Origin: Triticum aestivum
Taxonomy: Eukaryota; Streptophyta; Magnoliopsida; Poales; Poaceae
Length of the DNA stretch: 64,000 bases
Assembly (NCBI RefSeq): GCF_018294505.1
Contig: NC_057795.1
Location: 525,331,184 to 525,395,183, forward strand
Direction of reading: 5' to 3'
In this document: one piece after another, positions 22,311 through 35,731 of the stretch
Position numbering within the stretch: position 1 is the stretch's first letter
Layout of the letters: every line of letters starts with the position of its first letter
The notes under the pieces: model-generated
Databases searched by the model: none
Seen by the model: the letters and a program-made list of their open reading frames with translations, nothing else
Told to the model about the DNA's origin: nothing
Made by a program: the position numbers and the translations under genes

Positions 22311-24664
22311 CCAGCGTTAAGCATGAACATTATATCTGGATTTTGTTTGATGCGAGACGGTTATTCATTTAAATCTGAGAATAATGGTTGTTCTATTTAT
22401 ATGAGTAATATCTTTTATGGTCATGCACCCTTAAAGAGTGGTCTATTTATCTTGAATCTCGATAGTAGTGATACACATATTCATAATGTTGAAGCCAAAA
22501 GATGCAGAGTTGATAATGATAGTGCAACTTATTTGTGGCACTGCCGTTTAGGTCATATTGGTGTAAAGCGCATGAAGAAACTCCATACTGATGGACTTCT
22601 AGAATCACTTGATTATGAATCACTTGGTACTTGCGAACCATGCCTTATGGACAAGATGACTAAAATGCAGTTCTCCAGAACAATGGAGCGAGCAAAATTT
22701 TTGTTGGAAATCATACATACTGATGTATGTGGTCCAATGAATATTGAGGCTCGTGGCGGGTATCGTTATTTTCTCACCTTCACGGATGATTTAAGTAGAT
22801 ATGGGTATATCTACGTAATGAAACATAAGTCTGAGACATTTGAAAAGTTCAAAGAATTTCAGAGTGAAGTTGAAAATCATCGTAACAAGAAAATAAAGTT
22901 TCTACGATCTGATCATGGAGGAGAATATTTGGGTTACGAGTTTGGTCTACATTTGAAACAATGCGGAATAGTTTCGCAACTCACGCCACCCGGAACACCA
23001 GAGCGTAATGGTGTGTCCGAACGTCATAATCGTACTTTATTAGATATGGTGCGTTCTATGATGTCTCTTACTGATTTACTGCTATCATTTTGGGGTTATG
23101 CTTTAGAGACGGTTGCGTTCATGTTAAATAGGGCTCCATCGAAATCCGTTGAGACGACGCCTTATGAATTGTGGTTTGGCAAGAAAGCAAAGTTGTCGTT
23201 TCTTAAAGTTTGGGGCTACGATGCTTATGTGAAAAAGCTTCAACCTAATAAGCTCGAACCCAAATCTGAGAAATGCGTCTTCATAGGATACCCAAAGGAG
23301 ACTGTTGGGTACACCTTCTATCACAGATCCTAAGGCAAAACATTTGTTGCTAAGAATGGATCCTTTCTAGAGAAGGTGTTTCTCCCGAAAGAAGCGAGTG
23401 GGAGGAAAGTAGAACTTGATGAGGTAACTGTACCTGCTTCCTTATTGGAAAGTAGTTCATCACAGAAACCAGTTCCTGTGATGCCTACACCGATTAGTGA
23501 GGAAGTTAATGATATTGATCATGAAACTTCAGATCAAGTTACTACCTAACCTCGTAGGTCAACCAGAGTAAGATCCGCACCAGAGTGGTACGGTAATCCT
23601 ATTTTGGAGGTCATGTTACATGACCATGGCGAACCTACGAACTATGAGGAAGCGATGATGAGCCCAGATTCCGCAAAATGGCTTGAGGCCATGAAATCTA
23701 AGATGGGATCCATGTATGAGAACAAAGTGTGGACTTTGGTTGACTTGCCCGATGATCGGCAAGCCATCGAGAATAAATGGATCTTCAAGAAGAAGACTGA
23801 CGTTGTCGGTAATGTTACTGTCTACAAAGCTCGACTTGTTGCGAAAGGTTTTCGACAAGTTCAAGGGGTTGACTATGATGAGACTTTCTCACCCGTAGCG
23901 ATGCTTAAGTCTGTCCGAATCTTGTTAGCAATTGCCACATTTTATGATTATGAAATTTGGCAAATGGATGTCAAAACTGCATTCCTGAATGGATTTCTGG
24001 AAGAAGAGTTGTATATGATGCAACTAGAAGGTTTTATCGATCCGAAAGGTGCTAACAAAGTGTGCAAGCTCTAGCGATCCATTTATGGACTAGTGCAAGC
24101 CTCTTGGAGTTGGAATAAACGTTTTGATAGTGTGATCAAAGCATATGGTTTTATACAGACTTTTGGAGAAGCCTGTATTTACAAGAAAGTAAGTGGGAGC
24201 TCTGTAGCATTTCTAATACTATATGTGGATGACATATTGTTTATTGGAAATGATATAGAATTTTTGGATAGCATAAAAGGATACTTGAATAAGAGTTTTT
24301 CAATGAAAGACCTCGGGCATCAAGATCTATAGAGATAGATCAAAACGCTTAATTGGACTTTCACAAAGCACATACCTTGACAAAGTTTTGAAAAAATTCA
24401 AAATGGATCAAGCAAAGAAAGGGTTCTTGCCTGTGTTACAAGGTGTGAAGTTGAGTCAGACTCAATACCTGACCACTGCAGAAGATAGAGAGAAAATGAA
24501 AAATGTTCCCTATGCTTCAGCCATAGGCTCTATCATGTATGCATTTTGTGTACCAAACCTGATGTGTGCCTTGCAATTAGTTTAGCAGGGAGGTACCAAA
24601 GTAATCCAGGAGAGGATCACTGGACAGTGGTCAAGAATATCCTAAAATACCTGAAAAGGACTAA
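22311..24664 (+). pseudogene. Element A polyprotein, integrase and reverse transcriptase (broken, 3' end deleted)
   Basis: Resumes right after D. Pre-integrase WHCRLGHIGVKRMKKLH near 22535 is followed by the integrase core with HTDVCGP, RSDHGGEYLGYEFGL and PERNGVSERHN, all three acidic positions kept. A stop near 23331 and another near 23548 interrupt the linker. Reverse transcriptase runs from about 23604 with YKARLVAKGFRQVQGVDYDE. After a TAG at 24072-24074 it keeps an intact YVDD at 24222-24233. A deletion of some 20 nt follows near 24315. The RNase H region is cut at about 24664, where the sequence jumps into the middle of an LTR. Confidence 0.85.
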
Positions 24665-25505
24665 GAATTATGCAACTCCTGATTACCGGAGGAACACTTT
24701 GTGTGCTACCAAACGTCACAACATAGCTGGGTGATTATAAAGGTGCTCTACACACGTTTCAGATGGTACTTGTTGAGTTGGCATAGATCGAGATTAGGAT
24801 TTGTCACTCCGATTGTCGGAGAGGTATCTTTGGGCCCTCTCGGTAATGCACATCACTATAAGCCTTGCAAGCAATGTGACTAATAAGTTAGTTGAGGGAT
24901 GATGCATTACAGAATGAGTAAAGAGACTTGCCGGTAATGAGATTGAGCTAGGTATTGAGATGCCGACGATCGAATCTCGGGCAAGTAACATACCGATGAC
25001 AAAGGGAACAACGTATGTTGTTATGCGGTTTGACCAATAAAGATCTTCGTGGAATATGTAGGTGCCAATATGAGCATCCAGGTTCCGCTATTGGTTATTG
25101 ACTAGAGACATGTCTCGGTCATGTCTACATAGTTCTCGAACCCGTAGGGTCCGCACGCTTAACGTTCGGTGACGATCGGTATTATGAGTTTATGTGTTTT
25201 GATGTACCGAAGGTAGTTCGGAGTCCCGGATATGATCACAGACATGACGAGGAGTCTCGAAATGGTCGAGACTTAAAGATCGATATATTGGACGACTATA
25301 TTTGGACTTCGGAATGGTTCCAGGTGAAATCGGGATTTTACCGGAGTATCGGGAGATCACCAGAACCCCCCGGTAAGTGTATGGGCCTTATTGGGCCTTA
25401 GTGGAATAGAGGAGGAGGAAGCCTAGGAGGTGGTGCACCCCCCCAAGACCAATCCGAATTGGGTGAGGGGGCCGGCCCCCCTTTCCTTCTTCTCTCCCTC
25501 CTCTT
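24665..25505 (+). repeat. Truncated 3' LTR fragment of A, first copy
   Basis: Begins in the LTR about 340 bp after its start (ATTATGCAACTCC...), directly joined to RNase H sequence. The end of the polyprotein, the polypurine tract and the first 340 bp of the LTR are deleted. It ends at CTCTT (25501-25505), the target site of element E. A second, about 99% similar copy lies at 33145-33990. Confidence 0.85.
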
Positions 25506-27250
25506 TGTTGGGAAACGTAGTAACTTCAAAAAATTTCCTACGTACACGCAAGATCATGGTGATGGCATAGCAACGAGAGGGGAGAGTGTTGTCCACCTAC
25601 CCTCGTAGACCGTAAGCGGAAGCGTTATGACAACGCGGTTGATGTAGTCGTACGTCTTCACGATCCGACCGATCCAAGTACCGAACGTACGGCACCTTCG
25701 AGTTCAGCACATGTTCAGCTCGATGACGATCCCCGGACTCCGATCCAGCAAAGTGTCGGGGATGAGTTCCGTCAGCACGACGGCGTGGTGACGATGATAA
25801 TGATGCTCTACCGGCACAGGGCTTCGCCTAAACTCCGCGACGATATGACCGAGGTGGAATATGGTGGAGGGGGGCACCGCACACGGCTAAGGAATGATCC
25901 GTAGATCAACTTGTGTGTTCTAGGGTGCCCCCTGCCCCCGTATATAAAGGGGCAAGGGGGGGTGCGGCCGGCCCTAGGAGGAGACACGCCGGAGGAGTCC
26001 TACTCCCACCGGGAGTAGGACTCCCCCCTTCCCTAGTTGGACTAGGACTTGGGGGGAAGGAGGAGAGGGGGAAAAGGAAGGGGGGGAGGCGCCGCCCCCC
26101 TCCTTGTCCTATTCGGACTTGGGCGGGGGGAGGGGCGCGCGGCTGCCCCTTGGCCCCTTCTCCTCTTCCTCCACTAGGCCCAATAAGGCCCATTAGGTCA
26201 CCGGGGGGTTTCGGTAACCTCCCGGTACTCCGCTAAAATGCCGATTTCACCCGGAACACTTCCGATGTCCAAACATAGGCTTCCAATATATCAATCTTTA
26301 TGTATCGACCATTTCGAGACTCCTTGTCATGTCCGTGATCACATTCGGGACTCCAAACAAACTTCGGTACATCAAAACTTATAAACTCATAATGAAACTG
26401 TCATCGTAACGTTAAGCGTGCGGACCCTACGGGTTCGAGAACTATGTAGACATGACCTAGAACTATTCTCGGTCAATAACCAATAGCGGAACCTGGATGC
26501 CCATATTGGCTCCTACATATTCTACGAAGATCTTTATCGGTCAAACCGCATAACAACATACGTTGTTCCATTTGTCATCGGTATGTTACTTGCCCGAGAT
26601 TCGATCATCGGTATCCAATACCTAGTTCAATCTCGTTACCGGCAAGTCTCTTTACTCGTTACGTAATGCATCATTCCGTAACTAACTCATTAGCTACATT
26701 GCTTGCAAGGCTTGTAGTGATGTGCATTACCGAGAGGGCCCAGAGATACCTCTCCGACAATCGGAGTGACAAAACCTAATCTCGAAATACGCCAACCCAA
26801 CATGTACCTTCGGAGACACCTATAGTACTCCTTTATAATCACCCAGTTACGTTGTGACGTTTGGTAGCACCCAAAGTGTTCCTCCGATAAACAGGAGTTG
26901 CATAATCTCATAGTTACAGGAACATGTATAAGTCATGAAGAAAGCAATAGCAATATACTAAACGATCAAGTGCTAGGCTAACGGAATGGGTCATGTCAAT
27001 CACATCGTTCTCCTAATGATGTGATCCCTTTAATCAAATGACAACACATGTCTATGGTTAGGAAACATAACCATCTTTGATTAATGAGCTAGTCAAGTAG
27101 AGGCATACTAGTGACGTTATGTTTGTCTATGTATTCACACATGTATTATGTTTCCGGTTAATACAATTCTAGCATGAATAATAAACATTTATCATGATAT
27201 GAGGAAATAAATAATAACTTTATTATTGCCTCTAGGGCATATTTCCTTCA
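25506..27250 (-). repeat. 3' LTR of element E
   Basis: 1,745 bp, inverted: starts TGTTGGGAAACGTAGTAAC and ends CATATTTCCTTCA. The inverted repeat in its promoter block is at 25995-26023. The polypurine tract of E is next to it, on the other side (27251-27265 as GTCTCCCACTTGCAC). Confidence 0.92.
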
Positions 27251-27701
27251 GTCTCCCACTTGCACTAGAGTCAATAATCTAGATTACACAGTAATGATTC
27301 TAACACCCATAGTTCACATCGTCATGTGACCAACACCCAAAGGGTTTACTAGAGTCAATAATCTAGTTCACATCGCTATGTGATTAATACCCAAAGAGTA
27401 CTAAGGTGTGATCATGTTTTTCTCATGAGAGAAGCTTAGTCAACAGATCTGTCACATTCAGAGCCGTATGTATTTTGCAAATATTCTATGTCTTCAATGC
27501 TCTGCATGGAGCTACTCTAGCTTAATTGCTCCCACTTTCATATGTATCCAGATTGAGACTTAGAGTCATCTGGATCAGTGTAAAAGTTTGCACCGATGTA
27601 ACTTTTACAACGAACTCTTTTATCACCTCCATAATCAAGAAACATCTCCTTAGTCCTCACTAAGGATATTCTTGACCGTTGTCCAGTGATCTACTATTAG
27701 A

Positions 27702-30700
27702 TCAAAATTGTATTCCTTTGCCAAACTCAGAGCAAGGTATACGATATGTCTGGTTCATATCATAGCATACTTTATAGAACCTATGACTGAGGCATAGGGA
27801 ATGACTTTTCATTCTCTTTCTATTTTCTGCCATGGTCGGGTCTTGAGTCTCACTCAACTTCACACCTTGCAACACATGCAAGAACTCCTTCTTTGACTGT
27901 TCCATTTTGAACTATTTCAAAAATTTATCAAGGTATGTATTCATTGAAAAATCTTATCAAGCGTCTTGATCTATCTATATACATCTTGATGCTCAATGTG
28001 TAAGCAGCTTCACCGAGGTCTTTCTTTGAAAGACTCTTATTCAAGTATCCTTTCATTATATCCAAAATTTCTATATCATTTCCAATCAACAATATGTCAT
28101 CCACATATAATATTAGAAGTGCTACAGAGCTCCCACTCACTTTCTTGTAAATATAGGCTTCTCCAGAATTCTGTATAAAACCATATGCTTTGATCATACT
28201 ATCAAAGCGTATATTCCAACTCCGAGATGCTTGCACCAGTCCCTAGATGGATCGCTGGAGCTTGCACATTTTGTTAGCACTTTTAGGATTGACAAAACCT
28301 TCTGGTTGTATCATATACAACTCTTCTTTAATAAATCCATTAAGGAATGTAGTTTTGACATCCATTTGCCAAATTTCATAAAATGTGGCAATTTCTAACA
28401 TGATTCAGACAAACTTTTAAGCATCGATACGAGTGAGAAAATCTCATTGTATTCAACACCTTGAACTTTGTCAAAAAACCTTTTTCGACAAGTCTAGCTT
28501 TGTAGATAGTAACACTACTATCAGCGTCCATCTTCCTCTTGAAGATCCATTTATTTTCTATGGCTTGCCGATCATCGGGCAAGTCCACCAAAGTCCATAC
28601 TTTGTTCTCATACATGGATCCCATATCAGATTTCATGGCCTCAAGCTATTTTGCAGAATCTGGGCTCATCATCGCTTCCTCATAGCTCGTAGGTTCACCA
28701 TGGTCAAGTAACATGACTTCCAGAATAGGATTACCGTACCACTCTGTTGTAGATCTTACTCTGGTAGACCTACGAGGTTCGATAGTAACTTGATCTGAAG
28801 TTTCATGATCATTATCATTAGCTTCCTCACTAATTGGTGTATGAATCACTAGAACTGATTTCTGTGATAAACTACTTTCCAATTCGGGAGAAGGTACAAT
28901 TACCTTATCAAGCTCTACTTTCCTCCCACTCACTTCTTTCGAGAGAAACTCTTTCTCTAGAAAGGATCCATTTTAGCAACGAATATCTTGCCTTCGGATC
29001 TGTGATAGAAGGTGTACCCAATAGTTTCCTTTGGGTATTCTATGAAGACGCACTTCTCTGATTTGGGTTTGAGCTTATCAGGATGAAACTTTTTCACATA
29101 AGCATCGTAGCCCCAAACTTTAAGAAACGACAACTTGGGTTTCTTGCTAAACCACAGTTCATATGGTGTCGTCTCAACGGATTTAGATGGTGCCCTTTTA
29201 ACGTGAATGCAACTGTCTCTAATGCATAACCCCAAAACGATAATGGTAAGAGAGATCATAGATCGCACCATATCCAATAAAGTGCGGTTACGACGTTCGG
29301 ACACACCATAACGTTGTGGTGTTCCAAGTGCCGTGAGCTGTGAAACTATTCCACATTGTTTTAATTGAAGACCAAACTCGTAACTCAAATATTCGTCTCC
29401 GCGATCAAATCGCAGAAACTTTATTTTCTTGTTACGATGATTTTTCCACTTCACTCTGAAATTCTTTGAACCTTTCAATTATTTCAGACTTATGTTTCAT
29501 CAAGTAGATATACCCATATCTGCTCAAATCATTTTGTGAAGGTCACAAAATAACGATACTTGCCATGAGCATCAACACTCATTGGATCGCATACATGGTA
29601 TGTATTATTTCCAGTAAGTCAGTAGCTTGTTCCATTGTTCCGGAGAACGGAGTTTTAGTCATCTTGCCCAAAAGGCACGGTTTGCAAGCATCAAATGATT
29701 CATAACCAAGTGATTTCGAAAATCCATCTTTATGGAGTTTCTTCATGCGCTTTACACCAATATGACCCAAACGGCAGTGCCACAAATAAGTCGCACTATC
29801 ATTATTAACTTTGCATCTTTTGGCATCAATATTATAAATATGTGTATCACTACAATCGAGATCCAACAAACTATTTTCATTGGGTGTATAACCAGCGAAG
29901 GTCTTATTCATGTAAACAGAATAACAATTATTCTTTAACTTCAAATGAATAACCGTATCGCAATAAACATGATCAAATCATATTCATGCTCAACACAAAC
30001 GCTAAATAACATTTATTTAGGTTTAACACCAATCTCAAAATAATAGGGAGTGTGTGATGATGATCATATCAATCTTGGAACTATTTCCAACACTCATCGT
30101 CACTTCCCCTTCAATTAGTCTCTGTTTATTCTGTAACTCCTATTTCGAGTTACTAATCTTAGCAACCGAACAAGTATCAAATACTCAGGGGCTACTATAA
30201 ACACTAGTAAGGCACACATAATAATCTGTATATCAAATATACCCTTGTTCACTTTGCCATCCTTCTTATCCACCAAATCTTCAGGGCATTTCCGCTTCCA
30301 GTGACCATTTCCTTTGCAGTGTAAGCACTCAGTTTCAGGATTTGGTCCAGCTTTGGTCTTCTTCATGGTAGTGACAACTTGTTTGCCATTCTACTTGAAG
30401 TTTCCCTTTCTTTCCCTTTGCCCTTTTCTTGAAACTAGTGGTCTTGTCAATCATCAACACTTGATGCTCTTTCTTGATTTCTACCTTCGTTGATTTCAAC
30501 ATCACGAAGAGCTCGGGAATCGTTTTCGTCATCCCTTGCATACTATAGTTCATCACGAAGTTCTAGTAACTTAGTGATGGTGACTAGAGAATTCTGTCAA
30601 TCACTATCTTATCTGGAAGATTAACTCCCACTTGATTCAAGCGATTGAAGTACCCAGACAATCTGAGCACATGCTCACTAGTTGAGCGATTCTCCTCCAT

Positions 30701-31081
30701 CTTTTAGCTATAGAACTTGTTGGAGACTTCATATCTCTCAACTTGGGTATTTTCTTGAAATATTAACTTCAATTCCTGGAACATCTCATATGGTCCATGA
30801 CGTTCAAAACGTCTTTGAAGTCCCAATTCTAAGCCGTTAAGCATGGTGCACTAAACTATCAAGTAGTCATCATATTGAGCTAGCCAAACGTTCATAACGT
30901 CTGCATCTGCTCCTGCAATAGGTTCGTCACCTAGTGGTGCATCAAGGACATAATTCTTCTGTGCAGCAATGAGGATAAACCTCAGGTTACAGACCCAGTC
31001 CGTGTAATTGCTGCCATCATCTTTCAACTTTGCTTTCTCAAGGAACGCATTCAAATTCAATGGAACAACAGCACGAGCCAT
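27702..31081 (-). pseudogene. Element E Copia polyprotein (gag to reverse transcriptase; broken)
   Basis: Gag starts at ATG 31081 with ARAVVPLNLNAFLEKAKLKD. In-frame stops follow at the same four gag positions as in B. The zinc knuckle CLHCKGNGHWKRKC is near 30325; the protease site reads DTC instead of DTG near 30170; WHCRLGHIG is near 29790. The integrase is interrupted by frameshifts near 29530 and 29200. Reverse transcriptase begins near 28630 and keeps an intact YVDD at 28096-28107. RNase H remnants extend to about 27700. Unlike B, the gag start codon and the polymerase active site survive. Confidence 0.85.
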
Positions 31082-32318
31082 CTATCTACAACAAACATAG
31101 ACAAGCAAAATACTATCAGGTACTAAGTTCATGATAAATTTAAGTTCAATTAATCATATTACTTAAGAACTCCCACTTAGATAGACATCCCTCTAATCCT
31201 CTAAGTGATTACGTGATCCATATCAACTACACCATGTCCGATCGTCACGTGATATGGAGTAGTTTCAACGGCGAACATCAATATGTTGATCATATCTACT
31301 ATATGATTCACGCTCGACCTTTCGGTCTCCGTGTTCCGAGGCCATATCTGTTATATGCTAGGCTCGTCAAGTTTAACCTGAGTATTATGCGTGTGCAACT
31401 GTTTTGCACCCGTTGTATTTGAACGTAGAGCCTATCACACCCGATCATCACGTGGTGTCTCAGCACGAAGAACTTTCGCAATGGTGCATACTCAGGGAGA
31501 ACACTTCTTGATAATTCTAGTGAGAGATCATCTTAAAATGCTACCGTCAATCAAAGCAAGATAAGATGCATAAAGGATAAACATCACATGCAATCAATAT
31601 AAGTGATATGATATGGCCATCATCATCTTGTGCTTGTGATCTCCATCTTCGAAGCACCGCCGTGATCACCATTGTCACCGGTGCGACACCTTGATCTCCA
31701 TCGTAGCATCGTTGTCGTTACACCATCTATTGCTTCTACGACTATCGCTACCGCTTAGTGATAAAGTAAAGCAATTATAGGGCGTTTGCATTTCATACAA
31801 TAAAGCGACAACCATATGGCTCCTGCCAGTTGCCGATAACTTCAATTACAAAACATGATCATCTCATACAATAAAATATAGCATCACGTCTTGACCATAT
31901 CACATCATAACATGCCCTGCAAAAACAAGTTAGACGTCCTCTACTTTGTTGTTGCAAATTTTACGTGGCTGCTACGGGCTTAGCAAGAACCGTTCTTACC
32001 TACGCATCAAAACCATAATGATAGTTCGTCAAGTTAGTGTTGTTTTAACCTTCGCAAGGACCGGGCGTAGCCACACTCAATTCAGCTAAAGTGAGAGAGA
32101 CAGACACCCGCCAGCCACCTTTAAGCACGAGTGCTCGTAACGGTGAAACCAGTCTCGCGTAAGCGTATGCGTAATGTCGGTCCGGGCCGCTTCATCTCAC
32201 AATACCGCCGAACCAAAGTATGACATGCTGGTAAGCAGTATGACTTGTATCGCCCACAACTCACTTGTGTTCTACTCGTGCATATGACATCTACGCATGA
32301 AACCTGGCTCGGATGCCA
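31082..32318 (-). other. Leader and primer-binding site of element E
   Basis: About 1.2 kb without a gene, matching the leaders of A and B in inverted orientation. The primer-binding site is 32303-32318 (CCTGGCTCGGATGCCA on the plus strand). Confidence 0.75.
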
Positions 32319-32319
32319 C

Positions 32320-33141
32320 TGTTGGGAAACGTAGTAATTTCAAAAAAATTCCTACGTACACGCAAGATCATGGTGATGGCATAGCAACGAGAGGGGAGAG
32401 TGTTTGTCCACGTACCCTCATAGACCGTAAGCGAAAGCGTTATGACAACGCGGTTGATGTAGTCGTACGTCTTCACGATCCGACCAATCCAAGTACCGAA
32501 CGTACGGCACCTCCGAGTTCAGCACACGTTCAGCTCGATGACGATCCCCGGACTCTAATCCAGCAAAGTGTCGGGGATGAGTTCCGTCAGCACGACGGCG
32601 TGGTGACGATGATGATGATGCTCTACCGGCGCAGGGCTTCGCCTAAACTCCGCGACGATATGACCGAGGTGGAATATGGTGGAGGGGGGCACCGCACACG
32701 GCTAAGGAACGATCGTAGATCAGCTTGTGTGTTCTAGGGTGCCCCCTGCCCCCGTATATAAAGGAGCAAGGGGGGGTGCAGCCGGCCCTAGGAGGAGACG
32801 CGCCGGAGGAGTCCTACTCCCACCGGGAGTAGGACTCCCCCCTTCCCTAGTTGGACTAGGACTTGGGGGAAGGAGGAGAGGGGGAAAAGGAAAGGGGGGG
32901 GGGCGCCGCCCCCCCTCCTTGTCCTATTCAGACTTGGGGGGGAGGGGTGCACGGCTGCCCCTTGGCTCCTTCTCCTCTTCCTCCACTAGGCCCAATAAGG
33001 CCCATTAGGTCACCGGGGGGTTCTGGTAACCTCCCGGTACTCCGGTAAAATGCCGATTTCACCCGGAACACTTCCGATGTCCAAACATAGGCTTCCAATA
33101 TATCAATATCTATGTATCGACCATTTCAAGACTCCTCGTCA
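32320..33141 (-). repeat. Incomplete 5' LTR of element E
   Basis: The first 822 bp of the inverted LTR are present. At 33141 the match to the other E LTRs stops after ACTCCTCGTCA. Three to four unexplained bases follow, and then plus-oriented A LTR sequence starts. Confidence 0.85.
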
Positions 33142-33144
33142 AGT

Positions 33145-33990
33145 AGATTATGCAACTCCTGATTACCGGAGGAACACTTTGTGTGCTACCAAACGTCACA
33201 ACATAGCTGGGTGATTATAAAGGTGCTCTACACGCGTTTCAGATGGTACTTGTTGAGTTGGCATAGATCGAGATTAGGATTTGTCACTCCGATTGTCGGA
33301 GAGGTATCTTTGGGCCCTCTCGGTAATGCACATCACTATAAGCCTTGCAAGCAATGTGACTAATAAGTTAGTTGAGGGATGATGCATTACAGAACGAGTA
33401 AAGAGACTTGCCGGTAATGAGATTGAGCTAGGTATTGAGATACCGACGATCGAATCTCGGGCAAGTAACATACCGATAACAAAGGGAACAACGTATGTTG
33501 TTATGCAGTTTGACCAATAAAGATCTTCGTGGAATATGTAGGTGCCAATATGAGCATCCAGGTTCCGCTATTGGTTATTGACTAGAGACATGTCTCGGTC
33601 ATGTCTACATAGTTCTCGAACCCGTAGGGTCCGCACGCTTAACGTTCGGTGACGATCGATATTATGAGTTTATGTGTTTTGATGTCCCGAAGGTAGTTCG
33701 GAGTCCCGGATATGATCACGGACATGATGAGGAGTCTCGAAATGGTCGAGACTTAAAGATCGATATATTGGACGACTATATTTGGACTTCGGAATGGTTC
33801 CGAGTGAAATCGGGATTTTACCGGAGTATCGGGAGATCACCAGAACCCCCCGGTAAGTGTATGGGCCTTATTGGGCCTTAGTGGAATAGAGGAGGAGGAA
33901 GCCTAGGAGGTGGTGCACCGCCCCCCCCCAAGCCCAATCCGAATTGGGTGAGGGGGCCGGCCCCCCTTTCCTTCTTCTCTCCCTCCTCTT
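33145..33990 (+). repeat. Second copy of the truncated A 3' LTR fragment
   Basis: Duplicates 24665-25505 with about ten differences, and starts at the same LTR offset as the first copy. Ends at CTCTT (33986-33990), again followed by an inverted E-type LTR. The reading frames in it are shadows. Confidence 0.85.
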
Positions 33991-35731
33991 TGTTGGGAAA
34001 CATAGTAATTTCAAAAAAATTCCTACGTACACGCAAGATCATGGTGATGGCATAGCAACGAGAGGGGAGAGTGTTGTCCACCTACCCTCGTAGACCGTAA
34101 GCGGAAGCGTTATGACAACGCGTTTGATGTAGTCGTATGTCTTCACGATCCGACCGATCCAAGTACCGAACGTACGGCACCTCCGAGTTCAGCACACGTT
34201 CAGCTCGATGACGATCCCCGGACTCCGATCCAGCAAAGTGTCAGGGATGAGTTCCGTCAGCACGACGGCGTGGTGACGATGATGATGATGCTCTACCGGC
34301 ACAGGGCTTCGCCTAAACTCCGCGACGATTTGACCGAGGTGGAATATGGTGGAGGGGGGCACCACACACGGCTAAGGAACGATCCGTAGATCAACTTATG
34401 TGTTCTAGGGTGCCCCCTGCCCCCGTATATAAAGGAGCAAGGGGGGGTGCGGCCGGCCCTAGGAGGAGACGCGCCGGAGGAGTCCTACTCCCACCGGGAG
34501 TAGGACCCCCCCTTCCCTAGTTGGACTAGGACTTGGGGGGAAGGAGGAGAGGGGGAAAAGGAAAGGGGGGGGCGCCGCCCCCTCCTTGTCCTATTCGGAC
34601 TTGGGGGGGGGAGGGGCGCGCGGCTGCCCCTTGGCCCCTTCTCCTCTTCCTCCACTAGGCCCAATAAGGCCCATTAGGTCACCGGGGGGTTTCGGTAACC
34701 TCCCGGTACTCCGGTAAAATGCCGATTTCACCCGGAACACTTCCGATGTCCAAACATAGGCTTCCAATATATCAATCTTTATGTATCGACCATTTCGAGA
34801 CTCCTCGTCATGTCCGTGATCACATCCGGGACTCCGAACAAACTTTGGTACATCAAAACTTATAAACTCATAATGAAACTGTCATCGTAACGTTAAGCAT
34901 GCGGACCCTATGGGTTCGAGAACTATGTAGACATGACCTAGAACTATTCTCGGTCAATAACCAATAGCGGAACATGGATGCCCATATTGGCTCCTACATA
35001 TTCTACGAAGATCTTTATCGGTCAAACCGCATAACAACATACGTTGTTCCCTTTGTCATCGGTATGTTACTTGCCCGTGATTCGATCGTCGGTATCCAAT
35101 ACCTAGTTCAATCTCGTTACCGGCAAGTCTCTTTACTCGTTACGTAATGCATCATTCCGTAACTAACTCATTAGCTACATTGCTTGCAAGGCTTGTAGTG
35201 ATGTGCATTACCGAGAGGGCCCAAAGATACCTCTTCGACAATCGGAGTGACAAAACCTAATCTCGAAATACGCCAACCCAACATGTACCTTCGGAGACAC
35301 CTGTAGTACTCCTTTATAATCACCCAGTTACGTTGTGACGTTTGGTAGCACCCAAAGTGTTCCTCCGGTAAACGGGAGTTGCATAATCTCATAGTTACAG
35401 GAACATGTATAAGTCATGAAGAAAGCAATAGCAATATACTTAATGATCAAGTGCTAGGCTAACGGAATGGGTCATGTCAATCACATCGTTCTCCTAATGA
35501 TGTGATCCCTTTAATCAAATGACAACACATGTCTATGGTTAGGAAACATAACCATCTTTGATTAATGAGCTAGTCAAGTAGAGGCATACTAGTGACGTTA
35601 TGTTTGTCTATGTATTCACACATGTATTATGTTTCCGGTTAATACAATTCTAGCATGAATAATAAACATTTATCATGATATGAGGAAATAAATAATAACT
35701 TTATTATTGCCTCTAGGGCATATTTCCTTCA
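33991..35731 (-). repeat. Full-length E-type LTR next to the duplicated A fragment (solo LTR)
   Basis: 1,741 bp inverted Angela LTR from TGTTGGGAAACATAG to TTCCTTCA. It is flanked by CTCTT on both sides (33986-33990 and 35732-35736). No internal region follows. This is what remains when an E insertion in the duplicated copy loses its internal part by recombination between its LTRs, or it is the far LTR of E displaced by the rearrangement. Confidence 0.85.

Larger units (their letters stand above)
25506..33141 (-). mobile_element. Element E: minus-strand Angela retrotransposon, one LTR incomplete
   Basis: Inserted in inverted orientation in A's 3' LTR. Its 3' LTR is 25506-27250, the internal region 27251-32319, and its 5' LTR starts at 32320 but breaks off at 33141. 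The flanking CTCTT at 25501-25505 is the target duplication. The matching copy is at 35732-35736, beyond a duplicated segment and a full-length E-type LTR (33991-35731). All Copia domains are recognisable. Shared lesions link it to B. Confidence 0.85.

Noticed and set aside
33145..33990. Treating the second A LTR fragment as an assembly artefact
   Set aside because: About ten base differences from the first copy argue for a real duplication, although the junction at 33141 still deserves long-read support.
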